Of a stretch of 59,108 nt of DNA, positions 43,219 through 50,450 are shown one piece after another. The DNA lies in contig CAUTAF010000009.1 of NCBI GenBank assembly GCA_963536495.1, positions 1 through 59,108 on the forward strand, given 5' to 3'. The stretch comes from CAJPPJ01 sp963536495 (lineage in GTDB: Bacteria > Bacillota_I > Bacilli_A > RF39 > UBA660). The position numbers and the translations under genes were made by a program. Numbering within the stretch: the first letter of the stretch is position 1; every line of letters begins with the position of its first letter. The notes beneath the pieces are model-generated. The model was given only the letters and a program-made list of their open reading frames with translations. It was not told the origin of the DNA and searched no databases.

Positions 43219-43785
43219 ATGAGTACATTATTAATAGTTGTATTAGTTATAGTAGGTATTATAGTTTTAATAGCAGGATGGTTTATTTTAACTTATAATA
43301 AATTAACTGTTGCATTTTCTAGAGTAGAAGAAGCATTTGCACATATGGACGTATATCTTAAGAAAAGATTTGATTTAATACCTAATTTAGTAGAAACTAC
43401 TAAAGGTATGGCTAAACATGAAGAAGGGATTTTTATTAAAGTAGCAGAAGCTAGAAGCGGTATATTAAAAGCTCAAACTGTAGGAGAAAAAGTTGAAGCT
43501 GAAAATAATTTTGGTGCTGCTATTAGAGGACTTGTAGCAACTTATGAAAACTATCCACAAATTACTGCATCAGCAGGATTTCAAGAATTAATGACTAGTT
43601 TAAAAGAAGTTGAAACACAAATTTCATCTACAAGAGAATTTTATAATGGTGCAGTTAGAATATTTAATAATAAAGTATTAGTATTTCCAACTGTATTAAT
43701 TGCAAACATGTTTGGATTTAAAAAACAACCTTATTTTGAAGTAAAAGACGAACAAGAAAGAGAAAATGTTAAAGTAAGTTTCTAA
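43219..43785 (+). CDS. lemA: LemA family protein
   Basis: 188 aa: one N-terminal transmembrane helix (about 4-24), then a four-helix bundle starting 'YNKLTVAFSRVEEAFAHMDV' with 'KRFDLIPNLVETTKGMAKHE' and ending 'FNNKVLVFPTVLIANMFGFK'. LemA proteins are widespread with no settled function. As in many Bacillota it lies directly before a DUF2207 membrane protein, though a terminator-like hairpin and a new promoter separate the two. Confidence 0.93.
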   Translation: MSTLLIVVLVIVGIIVLIAGWFILTYNKLTVAFSRVEEAFAHMDVYLKKRFDLIPNLVETTKGMAKHEEGIFIKVAEARSGILKAQTVGEKVEAENNFGAAIRGLVATYENYPQITASAGFQELMTSLKEVETQISSTREFYNGAVRIFNNKVLVFPTVLIANMFGFKKQPYFEVKDEQERENVKVSF

Positions 43786-43798
43786 TAAGAAAAATCAA

Positions 43799-43834
43799 AA
43801 AGAAAAATAATTTTTATGTTATTTTTCTTTTTTT
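43799..43834 (+). terminator. Rho-independent terminator after lemA
   Basis: AAAGAAAAATAA (43799-43810), 8-base loop, TTATTTTTCTTT (43819-43830), T-tract. Confidence 0.75.
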
Positions 43835-43835
43835 G

Positions 43836-43844
43836 TGATATTAT
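43836..43844 (+). promoter_or_regulatory. Extended -10 promoter of the DUF2207 gene
   Basis: TG-A-TATTAT (43839-43844), directly after the terminator T-tract. Confidence 0.5.
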
Positions 43845-43870
43845 TTAAGTAAATATAATTAGGAGAAAAT

Positions 43871-45754
43871 ATGAAAAATATTAAGAAAATATTGATTTTA
43901 ACAATTTTATTTTTAACATCAACTATAACGCTAGCTTATGGTAATGAAAAAGAAGTATTTTATTATAATAGCTTTGATGTAGATATAAAAATAAAAGAAA
44001 AAGGTATATTAGAAGTAACTGAAACTAGAGATACTGTCTTTAATGAATCTAGAAGAGGAATATTTTTTAATTTATCTGAAAATTTTATATTAAAATATAA
44101 TGATAAAGAAATAGTTAGAAAATTTAATATTTATGATATTAAAATTTTATCTAAACACAAAAAGAAAATAACTAGAAATTATTATGGTGTTGTTAATATA
44201 AGACTTGGAGATCCAGATAGCTACGCTAATGCTCGTGAGAAGTATATAATAAGTTATAAAATATTAACTAAAGATTTAGATTTAGATAGTGATATATTTT
44301 ATTATAATTTACTTGGAAGAGAAGCAGTAAATACAAAGAAATTCACTTTTAAAATAACTAGTTATAAAGATACTGATTTTCATAAAGCTAAGTTTTATAA
44401 AGGAATAAATAGTAGCGAGTTATTTACTAATATAAAAACTGATATTAATAGTAATTCAATAACTGGAGAAGTATTAGAAGAGCTTAAAGCAAATGAACCT
44501 TTAACTACTATGATTACTTTTGATAAAGGTTTTTATAACTATCCAAAAGCTAAGAATCCTATAGTTGGAATGATATTTATTATTCTTTCTGGAGTTTTAT
44601 TATTTATCGTATTTATTTTTCATAGTACAAAAGGAAAAGATGACGAGATAATTGAAAAAATCACTATGAAAATACCAGATGGATATAATTCTGCTGATAT
44701 AGCATATTTATATGAAAATACTACTAGTAAAAAAGCTATTATGTCACTTTTATTTCAGTTAGCTAACGAAGGATATATAAAAATTGATGCAGATAATAAG
44801 AAATTTTTAATTACAAGACAAAAAAAATATGATGGTGAAGATAAAGCTAAAGATAAAGTAATGAAAATGATTTTTTATAAAAATCAAGATGAAATAGATT
44901 TAAAACAATCTAACTCTAGATTAGGTAGAGAATTATATGATGGATTTTTTAGAATATCTGAAATAACAAAAAACAAATTTAAAAAAGAAAAAAAATTATT
45001 TAAATATAATTATTTTATTGTATTTATATCTATATTTATGTTATCTATATTACAAGTATCATATTTAATGTATGGTTCATTTACTGTTACAAATGAAATA
45101 TTTTTTAATTATAATATAGCAGTATATTTATTAATCTTTATAATTAATTTTATTATAATTTTTACTTTAGAAAAAACATATTTAAATTTAAAAAGTAAGT
45201 TTTATATTTTTATAGGTCTTATAATTACATCTATAATATCTGTTTTAGCTTATTTACAAGTATTATATATGGTAGAACAAAATGTATTATCTATATCAGG
45301 TTTAGATATAGCATTTGCAGTAATATGTTTATTAATTACAATAACTATAGAATTTTTAGGTAAAAGAACTGAATATGCTAATAAAATTTTAGGAGAAGTA
45401 AAAGGTTTACATACATTTATAAAATATACAAAAGAAGATAAATTAAAATTATATTTAGATGAAAATCCTAACTTGTTTTATGATATATTACCAGTAGCAT
45501 TTGCATTTGGACTTACAAAAAAATGGTTAGATTTATTTAAGAATATGGATATAGAAGCTATGAATGATAATATGTATTTATATAATTATTCAACAATTAA
45601 TTATTTATCTAATTATGATACAAATATAGAATCTATAATGCCTTCATATAATGAATATAGATCTGAAATAATTAGTAGTTCATCATCATCTTCAGGATTT
45701 AGTGGTTCTGGTGGAGGAGGATTTGGTGGATCTACTTCATCAGGTTCTTGGTAA
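43871..45754 (+). CDS. DUF2207 membrane protein (627 aa)
   Basis: A signal peptide (about 1-24), an extracellular DUF2207 beta domain of about 190 residues ('NSFDVDIKIKEKGILEVTET', 'ESRRGIFFNL'), a TM helix near 230-250, a cytoplasmic winged-helix-like part ('AIMSLLFQLANEGYIKI'), three to four further TM helices (about 380-495), and a Ser/Gly-rich end (about 605-627) with the SGxGGGGFGG pattern typical of this family. It usually accompanies LemA, as here. The function is unknown, probably in the envelope. Confidence 0.88.
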   Translation: MKNIKKILILTILFLTSTITLAYGNEKEVFYYNSFDVDIKIKEKGILEVTETRDTVFNESRRGIFFNLSENFILKYNDKEIVRKFNIYDIKILSKHKKKITRNYYGVVNIRLGDPDSYANAREKYIISYKILTKDLDLDSDIFYYNLLGREAVNTKKFTFKITSYKDTDFHKAKFYKGINSSELFTNIKTDINSNSITGEVLEELKANEPLTTMITFDKGFYNYPKAKNPIVGMIFIILSGVLLFIVFIFHSTKGKDDEIIEKITMKIPDGYNSADIAYLYENTTSKKAIMSLLFQLANEGYIKIDADNKKFLITRQKKYDGEDKAKDKVMKMIFYKNQDEIDLKQSNSRLGRELYDGFFRISEITKNKFKKEKKLFKYNYFIVFISIFMLSILQVSYLMYGSFTVTNEIFFNYNIAVYLLIFIINFIIIFTLEKTYLNLKSKFYIFIGLIITSIISVLAYLQVLYMVEQNVLSISGLDIAFAVICLLITITIEFLGKRTEYANKILGEVKGLHTFIKYTKEDKLKLYLDENPNLFYDILPVAFAFGLTKKWLDLFKNMDIEAMNDNMYLYNYSTINYLSNYDTNIESIMPSYNEYRSEIISSSSSSSGFSGSGGGGFGGSTSSGSW

Positions 45755-45782
45755 AAGAAAAATAATTTTATTTTTCTTTTTT
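45753..45782 (+). terminator. Rho-independent terminator
   Basis: AAAAGAAAAAT (45753-45763), 6-base loop, ATTTTTCTTTT (45770-45780), T's. A second hairpin AACTATA/TATAGTT (45789-45812) follows just before the xerD promoter. Confidence 0.7.
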
Positions 45783-45816
45783 AATTTTAACTATACTTTT
45801 TAAAATATAGTTAAAA

Positions 45817-45825
45817 TGTTATAAT
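45817..45825 (+). promoter_or_regulatory. Extended -10 promoter of xerD
   Basis: TG-T-TATAAT (45820-45825) only seven bases before the xerD ATG at 45833, so the transcript may be leaderless or nearly so; no ribosome-binding sequence is visible in front of this ATG. Confidence 0.5.
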
Positions 45826-45832
45826 ATATAGT

Positions 45833-46726
45833 ATGGAACAAGAAATAAATGATTTTTTAGAGTTTATAAAAATTGAAAAAGGTTTAAGTGAAAATACATA
45901 TATATCTTATAAAAATGATTTAGATATTTATTATGATTATCTTATTAAACATAATATTAATAATATAGATAATATTAAATCTAAGGATATAATTAATTTT
46001 ATAGAAGCATATAAAGATGATAATAAAACCTCAACTATAGCACATAAATTAACGGTTATTAAGTCTTTACATAATTATTTATATGAAACTAAGAAAATAA
46101 AAGTAAATGTAGCGGAAAATATTAAAAGACCTAAACTAAAGAAAGTTCTTCCTAAAGCATTAACTCATGAAGAAATTAATAAACTTTTAGATATTAATCT
46201 AGATAGTATTCAAAATATTAGACTTAAAGCTATGTTGGAAATGTTATATGCTACTGGTTTTAGAACAAGTGAATTACTTAATTTAAAGATGCAAGACATA
46301 GATAGAGTTAATTATATAATTAGATGTAAGGGAAAAGGAAATAAAGAAAGAATAGTTCCAATGAGTGAAATAACTTTAAAATATTTAAAAAAGTATTTAG
46401 AAATTAGACATATGTTTTTTAAAACTAATAAACCATCAGATTTTTTGTTTTTATCTAAAAGAGGTAATTCTATAGATAGAACTACTTTCTTTAAAGAAAT
46501 AAAGGATTTATTGATAAAAAAAGATATAAATTATAATATATCTCCTCATAGTTTAAGACATTCATTTGCAACTCATTTATTAGAAGGTGGAGCTGATTTA
46601 AAAAGTATTCAATTTATGATGGGACATTCTGATATTTCAACTACAAAAATATATACAAAAATAGCAAATTCTAAGTTAAAAGATGAGTATGTAATTAGTC
46701 ATCCTAGAAGTAAAAGAGGTAATTAA
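45833..46726 (+). CDS. xerD: Tyrosine recombinase XerD
   Basis: 297 aa. N-terminal SAM-like core-binding domain (about 1-90, 'FLEFIKIEKGLSENTYISYK'), then the catalytic domain: Arg in 'YATGFRTSELLNL', Lys in 'RCKGKGNKERIVP', 'HSLRHSFATHLLEGGADL' (H-x-x-R), and 'MGHSDISTTKIYTKI' (H and the nucleophile Tyr). Xer recombinases resolve chromosome dimers at dif; a dif-like site lies 1.4 kb downstream. It precedes the deoB-like gene as xerD (ripX) precedes drm in Bacillus. Confidence 0.93.
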   Translation: MEQEINDFLEFIKIEKGLSENTYISYKNDLDIYYDYLIKHNINNIDNIKSKDIINFIEAYKDDNKTSTIAHKLTVIKSLHNYLYETKKIKVNVAENIKRPKLKKVLPKALTHEEINKLLDINLDSIQNIRLKAMLEMLYATGFRTSELLNLKMQDIDRVNYIIRCKGKGNKERIVPMSEITLKYLKKYLEIRHMFFKTNKPSDFLFLSKRGNSIDRTTFFKEIKDLLIKKDINYNISPHSLRHSFATHLLEGGADLKSIQFMMGHSDISTTKIYTKIANSKLKDEYVISHPRSKRGN

Positions 46727-46729
46727 ATA

Positions 46730-47905
46730 ATGAAATTTAAAAGAATATTTTTAATGATTATAGAAGGAATTGGAGTAGGGGAAGCAAATGATGCTTTAAC
46801 CTATTCAGATAATGGAGTAAATACTTTAAAACATGTTTTAGATAATAATAGGTTAGTACTTCCTAATCTGTCAAAATTAGGTTTTTTAAGTACTTTAAAC
46901 ATGGTAGAGAATACTAATGTAAATGCTTATTATACGATAGCAAGACCTAGTAATTTTGGAAAAGATGATTTAAGTAATTATTATGAATTATTTGGAATTC
47001 CTAATTTACATGAATTTAAAGATTTTTCTAAATTCCAAACATTTCCTGTTGAATTAATAGAAAGTTTAGAACAAATAACAAAGTATAGAATAATAGGTAA
47101 TAGAATAATAAAAGATAAAAATGAAATAATTAATGAATTAGGTGAAAGACATTTAAATTATGGATCTCTTATATTATATTCTACTACTAATTCTACTATA
47201 GAAATATCAGCTCATGAAGATATTTTACCTATAGCAAAATTATATGATTATGCTGAAAAAATTAGAAATTTTACTGAAAAAGATCCACGATTTGGAGTTT
47301 CTAGAGTAATAGCAAGAAGTTTTACAGGACATAAAAAAGGTGATTTTAAATTTACTGATGAAAAAACTTTTATAAATAATATTCCAAATTGTTATACTAA
47401 AGAAATTTTAAAACAAAATAAAGAAGTAATATCGATAGGGAAGTTTGAAGATTATCTTTCTAAAGAAGCAGCTAGTAAAATAATAACTTCATCAAATAGT
47501 AATATAAATACTATTAATAAGTTATTAGATATTATAGATAAGAGTTTTGAAGGTTTATGTATAGTTTCATTTACTGAATTAAAAGAAGCAGCTAATAGAA
47601 AAGATATAGATAATTATTCTTATTTATTAGAAGAATTAGATGTAGAAATACCTTTATTATTAAATAAATTAGATAAAGATGATCTATTAATAATTACTTC
47701 AGATACAGGATGTGATTTAATTAAAAATGAAATAGGGAATACTAGAGAAAATGTACCAGTTATCATTTATAGTAGACATCTAAAAGAAAGTAAGATGCTC
47801 CCTATTTTAGATACTAAAGCTGATATAGCAGCTACTATTACTAATAATTTTAATATTGATAACTACACTACTTTTGGTAAAAGTTTCTTAGATAAATTAA
47901 ATTAA
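46730..47905 (+). CDS. DeoB-like protein lacking phosphopentomutase active-site residues
   Basis: 391 aa, full length and collinear with phosphopentomutase (DeoB/Drm): 'GIGVGEANDAL', 'GSLILYSTTNSTIEISAHED', 'GVSRVIARSFTG'. The catalytic and metal positions are changed: Asp of 'MDSVG' is E12, the phospho-Thr of 'GKDTMTGHWE' is D80 in 'GKDDLSNYYE', 'VDFD..' is 'VSFT' (279-282), 'ADHGND' is 'SDTGCD' (324-329), and the His of 'DHTRE' is N337. Position next to xerD is the ancestral one. It is likely a pseudoenzyme with a structural or regulatory role; the reading frame is intact. Confidence 0.8.
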   Translation: MKFKRIFLMIIEGIGVGEANDALTYSDNGVNTLKHVLDNNRLVLPNLSKLGFLSTLNMVENTNVNAYYTIARPSNFGKDDLSNYYELFGIPNLHEFKDFSKFQTFPVELIESLEQITKYRIIGNRIIKDKNEIINELGERHLNYGSLILYSTTNSTIEISAHEDILPIAKLYDYAEKIRNFTEKDPRFGVSRVIARSFTGHKKGDFKFTDEKTFINNIPNCYTKEILKQNKEVISIGKFEDYLSKEAASKIITSSNSNINTINKLLDIIDKSFEGLCIVSFTELKEAANRKDIDNYSYLLEELDVEIPLLLNKLDKDDLLIITSDTGCDLIKNEIGNTRENVPVIIYSRHLKESKMLPILDTKADIAATITNNFNIDNYTTFGKSFLDKLN

Positions 47906-48156
47906 CTATTATCTATATTATATATATAATGTAATATATATCCTTATATTATATATAATAAGGATATAATATATAACATTTTATATTTTATAATAATGAA
48001 TTAATTATTTTATAATTTAATTAAATTTAATATATTAATACATATATTTAACTAGTGTTATATTAATATTTTAGATAATTACTAAGTTAAAATATAGTGT
48101 TTAAAAGTATAACATTAAACTTAATATACAAAATATACAAAAATAAAATATATTTA
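47906..48156. other. Very AT-rich non-coding block at the strand switch
   Basis: About 250 bases with almost no G or C, made of TA-type repeats. It contains an inverted repeat TATCCTTAT/ATAAGGATA (about 47939-47966) and no start-to-stop frame of note. It separates all plus-strand genes on the left from the mainly minus-strand genes on the right and adjoins the dif-like site. Confidence 0.6.
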
Positions 48157-48184
48157 ATTCAACATAATATCAATTATGCGAAGT
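48157..48184 (-). other. dif: Candidate dif site (XerC/XerD recombination site)
   Basis: Read on the minus strand: 11-base XerC-type arm ACTTCGCATAA, 6-base centre TTGATA, 11-base XerD-type arm TTATGTTGAAT. The XerD arm differs from E. coli dif (TTATGTTAAAT) at one base; the XerC arm matches E. coli (GGTGCGCATAA) at 8 of 11 and B. subtilis (ACTTCCTAGAA) at 8 of 11. It is the only GC-containing patch in the block, lies at a strand switch, and is 1.4 kb from xerD. Confidence 0.8.
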
Positions 48185-48194
48185 TAAACTTTTG

Positions 48195-48237
48195 AAAGAT
48201 AAACCATAATATTTAATTATTATGGTTTATCTTTTAT
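48195..48237. terminator. Strong bidirectional terminator
   Basis: A perfect 17-bp stem: arms 48195-48211 and 48218-48234 (core AAACCATAATA/TATTATGGTTT) with loop TTTAAT. It ends the minus-strand lepB transcript (its stop lies in the right arm) and can stop plus-strand read-through across the dif region. Confidence 0.8.
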
Positions 48238-48742
48238 CAAATGGAAATATCTTAAATTCTACACGACCTATAATATTATTCTTAGTTATAGTTCCAAAGT
48301 TTCTACTATCATAAGAGTTATATCGATTATCTCCCATAACAAAGTATTCATTATCTTTTAAAGTTATTTCATCAAAATCATATGATGCTGTATATGAATT
48401 AATATAATTTTCATAATATTCTTTATTATTTATATATAACTTACCATTTTCTACTTTTATTTTATCATTTGGAAGTCCTATAATTCTTTTTATAAGATCA
48501 TTATTTTTATATTTTAATACTATCACTTCTCCCCTTCTAATAGGTTTAAAACTGTATATAATTTTATTTAAAAACATAAAATCATTATTTTTATATTTAG
48601 GATTCATACTGTCCCCTTTTACTAAAATAAAGTTAAATATAAAAATTTTAAATAATATAATAATAATAACTAATAATAAAAACTTTTTTTCTTTTTTAAT
48701 TAAATCTATTATTCTTTTCATATAATTAAAAAAATTAGACAT
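48227..48742 (-). CDS. lepB: Signal peptidase I
   Basis: 171 aa. One N-terminal membrane anchor (about 17-38), the catalytic Ser in 'LVKGDSMNPKYKNND' (about residue 43), the catalytic Lys in 'DLIKRIIGLPNDKI', and the later box 'MGDNRYNSYDSRNFG'. It removes signal peptides from exported proteins. It follows rplS by four bases on the same transcript. Confidence 0.94.
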   Translation of the reverse strand: MSNFFNYMKRIIDLIKKEKKFLLLVIIIILFKIFIFNFILVKGDSMNPKYKNNDFMFLNKIIYSFKPIRRGEVIVLKYKNNDLIKRIIGLPNDKIKVENGKLYINNKEYYENYINSYTASYDFDEITLKDNEYFVMGDNRYNSYDSRNFGTITKNNIIGRVEFKIFPFDKR

Positions 48743-48746
48743 AAGC

Positions 48747-49094
48747 CTAATTTCTTCCTCTTTCTTTTATTTTATAAGTACCTACATATGAATCTAAGAA
48801 ATTAAGTTTAACTCTTCTAACTTTACCTTTCTTAATAACTTCAAGGCTTTGTATTTTAGGTGTATTTAAAGGTAATACTCTTTTAACACCAACACCTGCA
48901 GATTCTTTTCTTACTGTAAATGTTTCTGATATTCCAGATCCTTTACGAGCTACTACGATACCTTCAAAATTTTGAATTCTTTCTTTATTTCCTTCTTTAA
49001 TTTTTAATGCTACTTTAACAGTATCACCAACTCTAAATTCAGGTAAATCAGTTCTTCTTTGTCTTGAAGTAATTCTATCTATTACATTTGTCAT
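48747..49094 (-). CDS. rplS: Ribosomal protein L19
   Basis: 115 aa, 50S protein at the subunit interface. 'DLPEFRVGDTVKVALKIKEG', 'RIQNFEGIVVARKGSG', 'FTVRKESAGVGVKRVLPLNTP' and 'GKVRRVKLNFLD' are the conserved segments. GAAAGGAG precedes the ATG. The usual upstream rpsP-rimM-trmD genes are absent; rplS has its own promoter and a structured leader. Confidence 0.97.
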   Translation of the reverse strand: MTNVIDRITSRQRRTDLPEFRVGDTVKVALKIKEGNKERIQNFEGIVVARKGSGISETFTVRKESAGVGVKRVLPLNTPKIQSLEVIKKGKVRRVKLNFLDSYVGTYKIKERGRN

Positions 49095-49123
49095 AGTTTT
49101 TCTCCTTTCAATTTGTATTTTAT

Positions 49124-49153
49124 GTAATCATAATTAATATACCAGCGGATTAC
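49124..49153 (-). promoter_or_regulatory. Candidate L19 leader hairpin in the rplS 5' UTR
   Basis: In the rplS leader (minus strand) GTAATC (49153-49148) pairs with GATTAC (49129-49124); the 5' side of the loop begins CGCTGG. A short hairpin with a TCCGCTG-type segment is what I remember of the L19 leader family, which autoregulates rplS, but the match is from memory. Confidence 0.4.
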
Positions 49154-49163
49154 TACGTCTATA

Positions 49164-49192
49164 ATTATAACAAAGCTTACTGATTATTTCAA
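49164..49192 (-). promoter_or_regulatory. rplS promoter, TTGAAA-N17-TATAAT
   Basis: On the minus strand: -35 TTGAAA (49192-49187), 17-base spacer, TG-T then TATAAT (49169-49164). It nearly abuts the divergent rarA promoter. Confidence 0.75.
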
Positions 49193-49199
49193 TGTTTTT

Positions 49200-49208
49200 T
49201 GATATAAT
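49200..49208 (+). promoter_or_regulatory. rarA extended -10 promoter
   Basis: TG-A-TATAAT (49203-49208), 22 bases before the rarA ATG. Polymerase bound here would overlap the divergent rplS promoter. Confidence 0.55.
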
Positions 49209-49229
49209 AATTATACCGAGGAAATTATA

Positions 49230-50441
49230 ATGAAAGAATTATTATCTAATTTATTAAAACCTAAAACATTAAATGATATTGTTGGTCAAAAACATTTAGT
49301 TGGAGATAACAAAATATTTAATAATATGGTTAAAAATCAAAAGTTATTTTCTTTTATTTTAACAGGTAAAAGTGGTAATGGGAAAAATTCTATTGCAAAC
49401 GCTTTAGTAAATGATTTAAATCAAACTTATCGATATTTTAATGCTGTAATACATAGTAAAAAAGATTTAGATATTATATTTGAAGAAGCAAAATTATATA
49501 AAAATTTAATAGTTATAGCAGATGAATTTCATAGATTAAATAAAGCTAAACAAGATTTATTTTTGCCATATATAGAAAATAATTTAATTACTATTATTAT
49601 TCTAACTAGTCAAAATCCTTATTTTGTTATAAATCCTGCTATTAGAAGTAGATGTCAAATATTTAAATTAGAAGATTTAAAAGAAGAAGATATTTATGAA
49701 GGTATTAATAAATCTATAGATAAATTACCAGATATAAAAATAACTGAAGAAGCTAAAAAAATGATTAGTAAAATATCTAATGGAGATTTAAGATTTGCAT
49801 ATAATCTACTTGAAGTAGCATATTATTATAACGAAGAACATTTAGTTAATGAAGAAATATTAAAAGAAATAACCCCAGAAGCTAATAAGTTTTTAGATAA
49901 TCTTGAAGATTCATATTATGATTTGCTTTCTGCTCTTCAAAAATCTATTAGAGGAAGTGATGTTGATGCATCTTTATATTACTTAGCACTTTTAATTGAA
50001 AGAGGAGATATTGAAAGTATACTTAGAAGGTTAATAGTTATTGCTTATGAAGATATTTCTTTAGCTAATCCTACTATGGGAATTAAAGTTAATGCAGCAT
50101 ATCAAAATGCTATTACTGTAGGTCTACCTGAGGCTAGAATTATACTTTCTCAAATAGTTATAGAAATGGCTTTATCAGTTAAATCTAACTCTAGTTATAA
50201 AGCAATTGATGATGTATTAAACTTAATAAAATTAAAAGATTATGGAGTTAATCCTAATATAAAAATTCATACAACTACTTATAAATATCCACACGATTAT
50301 AAGAATAACTTTGTTAATCAAGAATATTTACCAAGAGAAATTAAAGATAAGAAGTTTTATATACCAAAAACTAGTGGTTTTGAAAAAAATATTAAAGAAT
50401 ATTATGATTTTATAAATGAACTTAAAAAACATCCTAAATAA
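49230..50441 (+). CDS. rarA: RarA/MgsA-family AAA+ ATPase with altered Walker A
   Basis: 403 aa, clamp-loader-like ATPase acting at stalled replication forks. The N-terminal 'KPKTLNDIVGQKHLVGDNK', Walker B 'LIVIADEFHRLNKAKQD' (D98-E99), sensor 1 'IILTSQNP', 'RSRCQIFKL', and the C-terminal helical region 'YLALLIERGDIESILRRLIV', 'EDISLANP', 'GLPEARIILSQ' identify it. The P-loop is G46-K-S-G-N-G-K52-N53-S: the Mg-binding Thr/Ser after Lys is Asn. It is the only clear plus-strand core gene right of dif. Confidence 0.9.
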   Translation: MKELLSNLLKPKTLNDIVGQKHLVGDNKIFNNMVKNQKLFSFILTGKSGNGKNSIANALVNDLNQTYRYFNAVIHSKKDLDIIFEEAKLYKNLIVIADEFHRLNKAKQDLFLPYIENNLITIIILTSQNPYFVINPAIRSRCQIFKLEDLKEEDIYEGINKSIDKLPDIKITEEAKKMISKISNGDLRFAYNLLEVAYYYNEEHLVNEEILKEITPEANKFLDNLEDSYYDLLSALQKSIRGSDVDASLYYLALLIERGDIESILRRLIVIAYEDISLANPTMGIKVNAAYQNAITVGLPEARIILSQIVIEMALSVKSNSSYKAIDDVLNLIKLKDYGVNPNIKIHTTTYKYPHDYKNNFVNQEYLPREIKDKKFYIPKTSGFEKNIKEYYDFINELKKHPK

Positions 50442-50450
50442 GGATGTTTT
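50426..50450. terminator. Bidirectional terminator between rarA and lon
   Basis: AAAACATCCT (50426-50435), loop AAATA, AGGATGTTTT (50441-50450) with T-tracts outward on both strands. It contains the stop regions of both convergent genes. Confidence 0.8.

Noticed and set aside
47905..47945. A first dif-like match in TA repeats (…TATATATAATGTAA…)
   Set aside because: It lacks the outer XerC arm and is indistinguishable from the surrounding TA-rich sequence; the 48157-48184 site is far better.
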